Below, piece after piece: positions 35,501-47,145 of a DNA stretch of 64,000 bases. This stretch comes from Ceratodon purpureus (taxonomy: Eukaryota > Streptophyta > Bryopsida > Pseudoditrichales > Ditrichaceae). The DNA is taken from positions 22,343,792 to 22,407,791 of the forward strand of contig CM026423.1 in the NCBI GenBank assembly GCA_014871385.1, written 5' to 3'. The translations under genes were made by a program, and so were the position numbers. Numbering within the stretch: position 1 is the stretch's first letter; each line of letters begins with the position of its first letter. Under the pieces are notes generated by a model. The model was not told where the DNA came from and did no database searches. It saw only the letters and a program-made list of their open reading frames with translations.

Positions 35501-38500
35501 GATATCATGTCTCCCATACCCAGGTCAGATTCATGGCTTCGCTTGTGCATTGTCCTTCGTTTTGAAACTAAAGATATAATGTAATGACCTAGAATGATGT
35601 TCGGTCAATGCTAGTTACAAATGAATGGTATCTTACTAATAAGTAAGGCTGTGATGGGACTACAAATGGGACATTAAGGAATTCGTCGCAGGAGGTCCTC
35701 GAAACCTCCGAACGTTCAGCAATATATGAATTTCAGTATGATAGGTGAAAAATTATAGTATCATACACACCAATTGTAGGTTAATTAAGTTGGTGACCAT
35801 TCTCTCCTGCTCTGGACCTACTGGATGAGAGAGTGCAGGATGGGGCTTGCAAGGTATGTGACTTGCATGAAATTATTAATATAGACCGGTTGATGGTGGT
35901 GAATTGGGTGCTCAGGCTGCGTTGTCCGAGTACAATTTTGAAGTGAGGAATGTGGTTGATGATCTCCAAGATGGTATTCGTTTATGCCGTCTAGCGCAAC
36001 TCATGTCTCATGATTTTTCCATTCTGGAGGTGGGTGCTCTAATGCTTATCTACTCTCTATCTCCTTTTCTTGTTCCAACTTTACCTTCTTCCATCTTTCT
36101 TGATACACATTCTTGGTACACCGTATGTGTATCTATTTCATCATCTGCAATTGTATTGTATGGTGATCCCTTACATGTCTGTTTATGGATGGACATTGGT
36201 GATTGATAGTGAAATTATGATTTAGAACTTAAATTAAACAATCACTCCTTGTTGAAGTTAGCGGTCACGACTCTCAAGATACACATCTTACACCTGGTGT
36301 TAGTTTCACATTCAAACGTCATCTTTCCAACCTTGTGCTGTTGGATATTTTCTATCCTTTTCAAGATGGCCAGTTTTGACCACCTTTCAGCTGAAACCTG
36401 TATTAATCTTAATCCCAGAGAATCAAGTTTCCATGTCAAGCGCCCAAGAAGCGCACACACAATTGTGAACTTGCTTTAAAGAGCTTGGCCCAGTCTGGTG
36501 TTCTGCTAGAAGATGAGACAGGAGCTCCGATCACCGCGGAGCATATCTCATCTGGTCAACGTGAGAAGACGCTGTCTCTGATATGGAATTTGATCCTTCA
36601 CTTACAGGTATGTGAAGGTAATCTTTAGCAACTGTAAATATCTGTCTTTGTCCGTGTCAATCTTGGCGAAGTTTGAGAATGCTAGCATTACCAGGCCTTG
36701 TTCTAATATGCCGTTGGCGTTTATTTATTAACAAGGGATGTGCCGAAATTTGTAGGTGCCGCTTCTGGTGAGCCATCCAAAGCTATTTCAAGAACTTGAA
36801 CGTGTTGGACTGGTAAATCCCACTCTAGAACCTCTAAATTCGTCTGTTCACTTATGTTCGACAATTATTGGCACCACGGGTACCTCCCGCGTTACAGTAG
36901 AGACAAGATCTGCAATCAGCTACCAGATCTCGCTGTGGGTTAATGACAAGGTTATTTAGTGCTTATTTGGAATTATTATCTCTGTTTCCAAAATTGCTTG
37001 AACAAACAGTACTAGAAACATTTCGTGACCTAGTGGTTTTCAAACACAGGTCGCCAATCCAGACGCAAAAGGATATGCAGTACTAGACCTATTGTTGTCT
37101 TGGGTTCAGGTACATTCCTTCTTGTCCTTCATTAATTTTTATGTTGGAATTGACCGATTTTAGAAGAGTACAGTTGCAATGTCATATCTACGAATTTACA
37201 CCCCTGTTTGACCTTACTTTTCGAATGGACTACATGATTCTCTGAAATGAAAGCCCAATATCAGAGGTGCGACAAAGCATTTTAGTGATGTATATTCGGG
37301 TGAGCGTATTATTAAGTGTGATTTCTTGTTGTTGGAAATTGTCTTCTAACTGGGCGTTACATTAATTTTGGGTCGCATTGTTACATTTACACTTTTCTAT
37401 TACAGGCGATCTGTTCAAACGTCGATGGTGTGTCGATTGAAAACTTTACCACATCTTTTGCTGATGGCCAAGTTCTGTGCCACCTCATCAGCAACTTCCT
37501 ACCGCAGTGTCTACCCCGTCACGCCATAAAAATCCCAAGAAATTCAGCCTTTAATGTCTCCGTAAGTGCTTTCGACCTTAGTCATATGCCGATACGTACT
37601 GAACTGAGTTTCTCAGGTCTAGTGACATCTCGAGTTGGTCACATTTCAATCTTCGTTGGAGTCTGGAGCTATGCGTTGGGTAAATGGAACCAATCAGTTC
37701 TGTTACACCTCAACCTCTGTTGTCAAATGTCAAGGTGTTGAAGAACTTGTTAGCAGCAAATCAAATATGGATTTTTTGCTGATTACTTACGAATTGTAGC
37801 GACCGCACGCATCAAGTGCATGTACTCAACTATGACCGTCTAATATAGGGCAAATTGCAGGAAGAACGAACCAATCAAAATGATCCGTGGGAGCTTCGGA
37901 GTGCGCCGGGTAGTGACACCGGCCTTTGTGAAGATCGTCCTGCAGTGATCCACAACTTTCAAATGGTGGAGAATGCTGCTAAATTATTAGGAATTGGACC
38001 TGAGGTAGGCTTGTCATCAAGGTTTTTCCCTTTTCCTTGTTTTACAGAAGGAGTGGAACACTGGTGATTAATTGTTTCTGCTCAAAGTTGACCCATCATC
38101 TTTTGAGGGCCTAACAACCATGCTTTTCCTCATAGGTTCTTCGAATCTCCGACATGGTGGATGGCGACCCTTGCACAAGTGAACGCAACGTCATAATTTT
38201 TATTGCCCATCTTTGCTCAGCTCTTCTGAATGCAAATCCACAGGCATGTTTGCCTGGAACCTCCTTTTGACCTGATTGATTAGTTGCTGTACGGCACTCA
38301 TATTTGTTGAAATATTACTAGATTCAACCTTCAAATGGTGGCTTTGATCTGTCGTGACATTCATCATGCTCCAAATTCTTACACACCCATTAACAGGTGC
38401 ATCAACATTCTCTATCAGGACTAATATTGACTTATGCCTCATGCAGGATTTCCAGTCCTCGAGTAATGTTGTTCCGACCAGTTCAAAAGAAGTGTTCGAC

Positions 38501-41500
38501 CTCAGTCTTCAAGATTGCTCTAAGCTACTGGACGTTCACTCTTATGGATCATGTTCATCACGACAAGATAAAACTTCAGGTGGGTTCCTATCATGGATAC
38601 TTTTGTCATGTTTGATTTAGTCTCAAACCCTTAAGACTATCTAAACCTTTGTACGTCTTTACAACCTTCACTAATTAAGAAGATGTTTTGTTATCCAGAG
38701 AATGCAGCCACTTGCATCCAAGCATGGTATAAGGGACGAAGGCAACGCCTAATGTTCGAGAGTATTAGAACGAACGTTATTCTGCTTCAAAGATTTGTTC
38801 GAGTATGGCTGGTCAGAGAACGAATCCTGAAGGAAAGAGCCTGTAGCAGGAGTGAAGAAGATGATGACTTAGTGGTTTTTCAAGTAGATGAGAGTGAACC
38901 ATTCCAAGGAGACCTGGAGTTTCCATTATGTCATGTGTTGAGACTGCAGTCGTGGGTGAGGAACCGAAAGCTGAGAGCGACATTTCTAACACAAAGACAA
39001 GGAGCTAGAACTATCCAAAATTATTGGCAAAGATTCCAGTTCCGGAGAAATGAGCGCAGGACAGCTGCTGCGTCGATTATCCAGGCTTCTTGGAGGGGAC
39101 ACTTGGTACGGAAACTTCGCAACCAGAGATATTGGGCTGCGTGTACTATACAGAGGCATTTCCGTGGACACATTCTACGTGTGCAGATCCAAAAACGAAA
39201 AGCTGCCGCGCTCCTGATACAAAGGATTGCGAGGGGCGGCATTCAGAGGTCATCATATCGGTCGCGTTTGATAGGTGTAAGAAGGTTGCAAGCCCTCTTC
39301 AGAGGTGCACTTGTGCGAGCGCAAGCTAAGTGTGATGCAAACAACGTAACCAAAATCCAAGCTCTGTGGCGAGGCTGGTCAACTCGAACACTTTTGAACC
39401 GATGGAGAGCGGCCGCCTCTGTAATTCAATCGCATTTTCGGGGTTACAAGCAAAGAATTTACTACAAAAAGTTTAAGGTTTATATCGCTCAGATTCAGGC
39501 CGCATTTAGAGGTTTGCTTCTCAGGAACAAGCTGAGACTGATGAGGCAAGCAGCAGTGCAGATCCAGTCTGGTTGGCGTAGTTTCAAAATGAGGAGGGTC
39601 TCGGAAGAGAATCATGCGGCCGCCACGCGGATTCAATCACGATATCGATGTATTCGTCAACGGACGTGGTATCAGTCACATCGATCTAGAGTCATTTTGA
39701 TGCAGACTATGGTACGAGGGCATCTTGCACGGAAGAGGTATAGTGACATGCGGTTCGCAGTAATCAAGCTTCAATCGCGATGGCGAGGATGCCTTGTGAG
39801 GAGGACAATGGGAGTGGAAAAATTGGCCGCAATGCACATTCAAAAGTGTGTTCGTAGTTTCCTTCAGTATCGCAGAAACCAGCTTCGAGAAACACAATGT
39901 GCAGCTATCACGATTCAGAGCTTTTATCGAGGTTATGTGCAGAGGAAATTGTATCATAAGGAAATGCTGGCCATTGTCAGAATCCAGTATAATTGGCGTG
40001 GGTTTGTACAGAGAAGGAATAACGAGAGTGCCGCTAAGGATGCGTTTTCTAAGGAAGCCAGATATTCGGCAGCCTGTATCATTCAAGCTTCTTGGAGAGG
40101 ACAGGTTGTGAGGAAGAAACGTTTCACCCATGCTCCAGAGAATTGTGCAGAGCAGCTTGAGGGTGGGTGTAATTCGACGCAGCAAGTGACCTCGAGTCAG
40201 GAACACAGCCTTAATGAGCAGAAAGCTGCTCAACTACTGAGCTTGTGGGCAAAGGCGAAAATTCTAAGGTGTCGATTTTTGACGCAGCGAAGAGCAGTTG
40301 TTGCCATACAGAGTATTTTCCGTGGTCGTAAAGCTCGCCGGAATTTCAATCTCATCATCCGATGCATTTGTCGCATTCAGGTTTGCAATTCTCTCCAATT
40401 TTCCTATTACTGCATGCTGTGTTTAATTGAACTCCATTCTCAAGTCTCTCATGAGCTTATGGTCACTTAATGAGTGGATGTTCGGAAGTCAAACAAAAGT
40501 ATGTCTTCGTTTTATTTAGTCCTATTGACGGGACCATTTGTCTGCAAACTTTTGGCGATTCCCTACCTTCCAACTGTTACTTTTGCCAGTTGCAATAAAC
40601 GAAACTAGAGGTATGCTGGTTCATGATTACAATGTGTAACTTGGTACTTGCTGCTAATTAATTCTTCACTTTTGTTACAGGCACACTGGCGAGGGCATAA
40701 GTGGAGGTCAGGCCAGAGTCGGATGAAGCAGCACATGCAAGAGCTACGGCTTCGAATGCAAAGCACAGCAGCTTCTGTTGACGATAGTCAGCGTTTGGGC
40801 AACCGGCTCACTGAGGCTTTAGCTCAGCTTTTGAGTCAAAAGACCGTCAGTGGGATTCTGCATATATGTGCAACTATTGGTAAATACATGACTAAGCCTT
40901 CTACCTCTTGGTTTGAGAATCTGGCTGAGATTTGTAGATTGTCCTGTGTCGGAATTGTTGAAAACACTCCTCTCAGTTCTGACTGCTGTAATCTTGAAAT
41001 GATTATTTAGTGTTCCTATAGTCATGTCTTCTGTGAAATGCAGATATGGCCACGGAACACTCAAAGCACTGTTGTGAACGCTTGGCTGAAGGAGGTGCTG
41101 TAACGAAGTTGTTGATGCTCATTCAAACAGTCAATCGGAGTCCACCACATGAGCAAGTACTAAAGCACGCTCTTTCCATTCTTGCCAACCTTGCTCGTTT
41201 CCCAAATCTTGCCTTCTTAATAGCTGGTGAAGCTGATTCGATCAACATCATCGTTGAGCAACTATTGATCTTCAGGTAAAGTTCGAAGACTTCACGTGAG
41301 TTGTACACTTGTGGAACCTGTTTTAGGGTGCTTTTCAGGTTTTCAGATTTTGTTTGCTAGACTTCACCTCTTTTTTAACTGCTGGCTTTTTGTTGTCACA
41401 GAAACAAAGAAGAGGTCTTTTCAAAGGCTATGAAAATCCTGTTACATGTTTGTCGCACACCAGGCTGTGTGGATATCATCCAAAAGGATTTGGTCGTAAT

Positions 41501-42328
41501 ACGAAGGTTGCACAACGTTGCTGTCCTCTTGGAGCGGCGATTTGAAGTGGAGAAGAGGTATTTTTATTTCATCGTTGTCGATGCTGAATCGGTTTTCTAA
41601 TATTGTTGAAATTAATGTTTAAGTACATTTTCTTGGTTATTGTTTTCGACGTAATTACTGTCTCTATTGATCACTTTTCATTTTGTGTTACCGACCGACT
41701 TACTCACATTTTTCATGTAACCAGGAATTTGGAGAAACTCGCGCCATCCACACCAACTCCCGTACGAAAAGCTGCGGACCACAAGATGAGGGAAACTATT
41801 CAGCAGAAACAGTCCATCATGTCAATCATGCCAGACCTTCTTGCGAAGCAGCTTAATCAAAATCCTCCTCCTGCCGCGCCTTGTCGCCTAAAGGATACTG
41901 TTAGCAACAATTACAAGCCGCCCCTCTCAACGACAGTTGAAGAAAATCGAGCGAGTCTCGTACCCGCCACAATGGTGAATGTGAAGTCATCGAATACTGC
42001 TACTAAAGTTAGCACTGCAGCATTCTGTACCTCACGACCATCAACAACCATCTCCAATAAGAAAGTGAATATTTCTCAAAGACCAGTCCGCGGAGCTCCC
42101 TTACAAGCCACCAGATTAGTTCCACTCTCTGGTGATAGAAAGCCCGAAGGTGCCATTAAGGTCGCTGTCTCCAGACCGAACCCATTTTCAAGTGGAAGGG
42201 GAGAGCGTGCGCCGAGCAATTCGGGGATGAGTGTTAGACCGAAGAGTGGCAACGCTTCTCAGAATGGATTGCTCCGGGCTCCTCTGAAAGATCGGTCGAA
42301 CGATGTTACGAAGGTGTTGCAAAAATGA
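32544..42328 (+). CDS. ASPM: ASPM-like spindle protein with CH domains and IQ repeats
   Basis: Abnormal-spindle proteins bind microtubule minus ends and calmodulin at spindle poles. Exons: 32544-33375, 33845-34083, 34293-34579, 35060-35268, 35441-35523, 35916-36029, 36419-36607, 36756-36812, 37050-37109, 37406-37561, 37849-38004, 38136-38243, 38447-38579, 38699-40380, 40681-40879, 41044-41275, 41402-41557 and 41725-42328; phases close exactly to 1,831 residues. Order: a basic N-terminus with TP sites and four RRxS[VI] motifs at about 129-155; the ASPM calponin-homology region (GIDGLDGGSPILF, DDLQDGIRLCRLAQL, LSLIWNLILHLQ) at about 455-650; a second CH-like block (LLLSWVQAICSNVDG, DGQVLCHLISNFL) at about 680-735; over 20 IQ motifs (IQxxWRGxxxR type) at about 877-1450, nearly all in the 1,682-bp exon; then an armadillo-like stretch (GGAVTKLLMLIQ, ALSILANLARFP) and a basic, Ser/Pro-rich tail. 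The intron after 38243 starts with GC instead of GT. The typical animal N-terminal ASH domain is not evident. Confidence 0.94.
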
Positions 42329-43526
42329 GAGTTCTTGTCTTCATTTTTTATTCATGTTCTCGATGTTGTAGGAATACTATGTGATACCCGCTTGCTGAGA
42401 TCCTCACTCAGCAATTACTGATGGCTAGCCTGGAGAAGGCTAGTCATTGTATGTAAATCTTAGGATCGTGTTCGGCACAATCCTCATTATAATATTAGTG
42501 AACCCTGAATTTCAGTGTTGTAATTAACATGTACCTGTCCGTTTCTCCTTCATTTCTTCTGTCTATCCCTTACCATGCTGTCTTATTATGTGACGTTCTT
42601 TCTGTTCCTTTGCGGCATGAGTCATCGTATGCTTAAAATATCACCAAGACGAGCAACCGTGAACAGTACGCCAACGCGTACAGACACCCTTGAAGTAGTG
42701 TGATTCTATGAAATATTACCTTAACACTTATCACAAAAGTATTATATGGCTCTTTTAACAGTTCACTGTAGCTAATTTGGTTTCTAAATTAGATACTGTA
42801 AGTCAGTAGAGTGAATCCTGCACAAGTGAGACCCAGCACTGCGAGAAAGCTACAGTGAGCATGGGCCCAGTTAAAATATTTGCTAAAATTTGTGTTGCCG
42901 TTATGCGATCAGCCTTGGACGTGGAATGGCACTGTTGATATGGATTTCGTTTCTTTTCACTAATTAGCGTAATTTCTGTACAGACAACCATCAAGGGCCA
43001 GTCGGCTGGATGCATTGGAGGCCGGGTCAAGGACTTGGGTGACCCCACGCTGAGGCCTCCACTTCTGCGAAGGAGACAGGCTTAAAAATGTCTGCAGTGG
43101 TGAGTCTGCAACTCTCTCAAATGAAAGTACGAAGTCTGGTGTTGAACCTCAAACCTCAAACTTCGTCACTGCCATTCAACCATAAATGGCACTCTAGAAC
43201 TCAGCATTAAGGACAGGAGCTTGACAGACTGTTCGCAATTTAGTGCTCTACAGTTTCCGTTTCGAGTCCATTGTTGTCGTGTCCTTAACTTAGACCCATT
43301 AGTTGAGGAGCTTCAGGTTGGGATTAGAGGTGAATGACAAAGAGTGTTAGAAGGAGGAAGCTGGAAGAGCCGATTGGAGGAAGGACCTGGGATAGGAGAG
43401 TGAAGGTGAGGTTCAAGGTGTTGATTTTATAACTTGGGAGAGAAGACTGGAGTCTCGGTGAGCAAAGGTTCAGTTCTGTGTGGTGGTGCAGATTCAACTG
43501 CGGGTTGTCGAGAAGGTGAACAAATC
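42329..43526. other. Spacer between the ASPM-like and ERF genes
   Basis: Contains the 3' untranslated region of the ASPM-like gene, then the leader and promoter of the ERF gene. TTTTATAA at about 43424-43431 could be a TATA box about 100 bases before the ERF ATG. Nothing else is recognised. Confidence 0.4.
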
Positions 43527-44465
43527 ATGGTTGGCTCATGGAAGAAGTGTCGACGTACTTCCTCAGAGCACGCGTCGCCGAGGGGTGGCAGGAGATCCAG
43601 GATTCGAGAATTCTTCGAGCCAGAGTCGCCAACATCGTCCCCCTCCCCCTCGCCGCCGCGGCGTCGCGATGCCTTGAAGAAACTCGTTGTGAAAATAGTG
43701 CATCCGCGGGGCGGCATTGTGGCTGACGACTCGGAGTATATGCAAAACCCAGAGACGAAGAATTATCGAGGAGTGCGGTACCGCGTGGAGCTGAACAAGT
43801 ACGTGACGGAGATTCGGCCCTCTCGGAGCACGAAGAAAATCTGGTTGGGGACATATGACACTGCGGAAGAGGCAGCCCGTGCCTTCGACATCGGGAACCT
43901 GTGCTGCAAGAAGAATCTGCCGCTCAACTTCCCGGACTCGCCGCGCATGCTTCGCAAGATCTCCTCCAGGCTATCCCCCGACGAAGCTCGCAACGCCATA
44001 GCCAAGTTGGCGAAGGAGGTGGCGCGAGTGGTCAGCATAAACGTCTCCTCAGATGCCGAGACAGCGAAACGAAAGGAGGTCGATCGCGCTGCTGCTGAGA
44101 AAGCCATTGAACTGCTCCAACAAAAAGCTGAAGATCCAGGACACGCCAAGGCAGAGGCCAAGCAAAAGGCTGTTTTATTGGAATCTGAGCTTCAAACGCA
44201 ACACCTGGAAACTGGGAGCACCTCGTCTGGAATCACTTACACTGAACTTCTCGAGGAAAACATCGCTACTGTGGATTTCGAAGAAATGGCGACGCCCATG
44301 CCGTTGCAAGCTGGGGGAGAAGCAGGCTCTGGAGGTCACTCGTGGAGTTTCAACTTGAGCCGAATGTTCATCCCTGACGACAATGCCACTGTTCCTCTAC
44401 ACAAGCTCATCAATTTCGGTTCTGAGAGCAAGTATGGCGACGTTCTCGTGCACACCTATCCCTGA
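43527..44465 (+). CDS. AP2/ERF-domain transcription factor, divergent
   Basis: A single-exon gene of 312 residues from ATG 43527; the frame is open further 5' but without an earlier ATG. One AP2/ERF DNA-binding domain lies at about 79-136: NYRGVRYR, then KYVTEIRP, KKIWLGTYDTAEEAARAFDI and LPLNFPDSP. YRGVR, the WLG motif and AARAFD are retained, but the second strand reads RVELNKYVTEIRP where ERF proteins usually have RPWGKWAAEIRD, so residues that contact the GCC box or DRE have changed and target specificity cannot be inferred. An Arg/Ser/Pro-rich segment precedes the domain. After it comes an Ala/Glu/Lys-rich helix (about 160-215), then an acidic stretch (ELLEENIATVDFEEM) that may activate transcription. 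Single-exon structure is normal for ERF genes. Confidence 0.88.
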   Translation: MVGSWKKCRRTSSEHASPRGGRRSRIREFFEPESPTSSPSPSPPRRRDALKKLVVKIVHPRGGIVADDSEYMQNPETKNYRGVRYRVELNKYVTEIRPSRSTKKIWLGTYDTAEEAARAFDIGNLCCKKNLPLNFPDSPRMLRKISSRLSPDEARNAIAKLAKEVARVVSINVSSDAETAKRKEVDRAAAEKAIELLQQKAEDPGHAKAEAKQKAVLLESELQTQHLETGSTSSGITYTELLEENIATVDFEEMATPMPLQAGGEAGSGGHSWSFNLSRMFIPDDNATVPLHKLINFGSESKYGDVLVHTYP

Positions 44466-47145
44466 ATCAAAGGCATATTTGGTGGAAGTACTCCCTGTTT
44501 CGTCTACTTCGACATGCATTTGTCAATGCAGGTGCAAGCTTAAATTGGCTATTTGTGAGTTCGCACACATCTTGTGCTTGAACTGGAGACTTGTTTTTAC
44601 TGCAGAGGCGCAGTACTTCAGCTCCTCGTCTGTAATCTCAAATTATGGGCAAGTAATGTATCCATAGGGGATGGTTCTCAATCTTACTCGGAGCAAGTAT
44701 CAATCTGAGGAGCGAACAACGAAGTGCTTCGTGGATGCTCAAGTCTTAATATGTGCGCAACGTTTCTTATCAGGAACAGCTTGTGACACATACACATTTC
44801 GGAATCCTCTCGACACCATAGCTATACATAGTGTTTTTTTGTATACATCTTGTATAATCAATTTTCGTAGATATATGTATGTACAATTTATGAGGGGCCA
44901 GGTTTTAGATTGATGTAGGAATGTATAGAGAAAGAGACTCGCAGCGGTTCACAACGCTTGAATAGATCATTTGATGTGCCCAGTCTCACGCAGCGTTCGC
45001 GGCAGGATCGTCATGAAATCCATCTTATACAATACATATTCCATGTAGCACAGACAGTTTCGTGTTTTTAATGAAATTGTGAGCCAAGCTGCAATTCCGA
45101 GACCAGTCCCATATGCACATTGTGGCGCCAATTGCAATGCACAGTCGACATTTTGGTAAGCAGGGACCTTCTGAGAAACACTTCTGAGAGTGCAGAGTGG
45201 GACCCAATTTATTGACCCAGTTTCAGTCAGTCGGCATTATGCAGGTTACTGTTTCACCTCGTTTCATCTGTCTGTACTACTATATATAGGTAAATTCCAC
45301 TCAACCTACTCCTAGCAAATTTGTGTAAATCCAATATTCTATTGATTATCCACACAATTTCTCCGCGCCCGCTTGTGTTAGTTGTCAACAGCCTTGTTGC
45401 CTCCACTTCGAACTTGCGCACTCCATTCTGATGGTGCATGCAAGCTCATGGTCACCACACAGTCATAGAATCATCATTGCACTGACTCATGACCATTCAT
45501 CAGCTATATTATGCCAACTAGTTTACCTCTAATTCATTTCTTTAAGCAAATGCTTGCTGGTCACTGATAGCAAGCTGATCTCAACCGTTTTTCCAAAGAC
45601 ATCATGCCTCTCCCAATGGAACCGATATCATAGTTCGGTTCCCTTTCGCTAGGCGATTCCAGTTTATGTTGCAGTAGAATAACCTCCACATTGACCAAAC
45701 CAAAACAATCAAATTAAAAATCAAAATGAAAATATACACAGTAAACAAAGGAGATAGGTGGCGATGGTAGTACTTCCTGCACTAAAGTGCTCAACCCAAC
45801 GAGTTTGCATTTCGTCCAGTTGGTGGGAATTTATTTATTTATTATTGTAAGGTTCGGTGGCTTCCTTGCAGAGTGGCATGCAGCACGAGTGCCTCGCAAA
45901 GGGATTCGTCAACAAAAGCCATTTGGGTCGCCAAAGCAACTTCCCTTGTTGGAAAGTGCAACCAATCCATCCAACCATGAGCACTTGCCAAGTAGCAATC
46001 TGCTCCAAACCAGAGCTCAGGTATATTTCCCCATTGGTCCTGTAGCTCGGCAAATCCAGTGCTAATTGCATATTTTGAGATGGTAATTTGACAGCAGACA
46101 CTGGAAGAAATATGACGATTCAAGTCACACTCACAGGATGAACTCGCCGGACAGGAAAGCTCCCAATGGAAAAGGAAGATATTTGGTGGACCGGAGGAGA
46201 TTTGTCGAGAGAATCTGAGCCTTCCAGATGCACAAGCCTCAGATTCTCACCCTTTTCTGTGGCTCTCGACCTCTTCGCAGCCACCCACCGGGTCTTCAAT
46301 GCTTTCGTTTTCGTTACCCAAGCCCCAGTAGCCTAGTCACTGCCAGGCCGCATCAGAGTGCGCATCGCTGGTGTTATGCTAGTGTGTTCAATTCACATCT
46401 GCGACGTTTGTTACAGTTGTAGAGTTGAAATTTTATTCCTCGTTGTAGGATTTGTGCTGTTTCGTTTCGGAGTATAGTTGGTATTTTCCTGATGGTTCAG
46501 CTCGTGGAGTTCTGGTAGTTTGTTACATCGGGTGTGTGTGTGTGCGTGTTTGTGTCTGGAGTTTGATTTTCTTGTGATTGTGAGTATTGGGTAGATTGCT
46601 GGGGTGTTGTTCGTTGCTGAGAAGCTCAGGGTTGGTGGTTCTCCACTTGCCCTGAGGTTGGTTTCTGAGGGGAAATTGAAAGTTACGACATTTAGAGGAG
46701 TAGTCGAGAGTAGCTGTGACGAGGAAGAAATTGGAAGAGTGGAGTGTTGATAGACTTGTGAGTCGAGTTCTAGCTTGCGATTTCAGGTTGGTCGAAAAGA
46801 ATAAATTTGTGGCTCGGAAGTGCGTCAGAGTGTACTTTCAATCTACACGCTCTGCTCTATCGTCGGAAAGACCGTTTTTGATCCAGTTCAGATTATTCTC
46901 AGACTTACAATGAGTGGTACCTGTTTGTGCGGATGTAGCAGCATCTGATTTCAAGTAGGAGCTGATGTTAGTTTTCGAATTCATATATGTTTGCCCGAAT
47001 ATTTCCTAGATTTCATTGCCTATCAGAATTGCTTGAATTTATTTCTGCAACTCGCTCTATTTACATTAAACCCTATTGGGTCATTACCTCATTCATTCAG
47101 CTGAATCATTAGATTGAATCAAATTCGTCGACAATACTTAGAACC
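44466..47145. other. Spacer between the ERF and J-protein genes
   Basis: About 2.7 kb without a supported gene. The left end must hold the ERF 3' untranslated region. From about 46.2 kb the sequence is T/G-rich and includes a (GT)n tract, and may include a long leader of the next gene. Short frames on both strands have no recognisable domains. Confidence 0.45.
46532..46555 (+). repeat. (GT)n microsatellite
   Basis: About eleven GT units with one C interruption, about 600 bases upstream of the J-protein start. Confidence 0.8.

Noticed and set aside
36813-36959. Extension of ASPM-like exon 8 into an open frame
   Set aside because: It would insert about 47 residues between the two CH blocks where relatives have no such insert; the GTAAAT donor at 36813 joins in phase to 37050.
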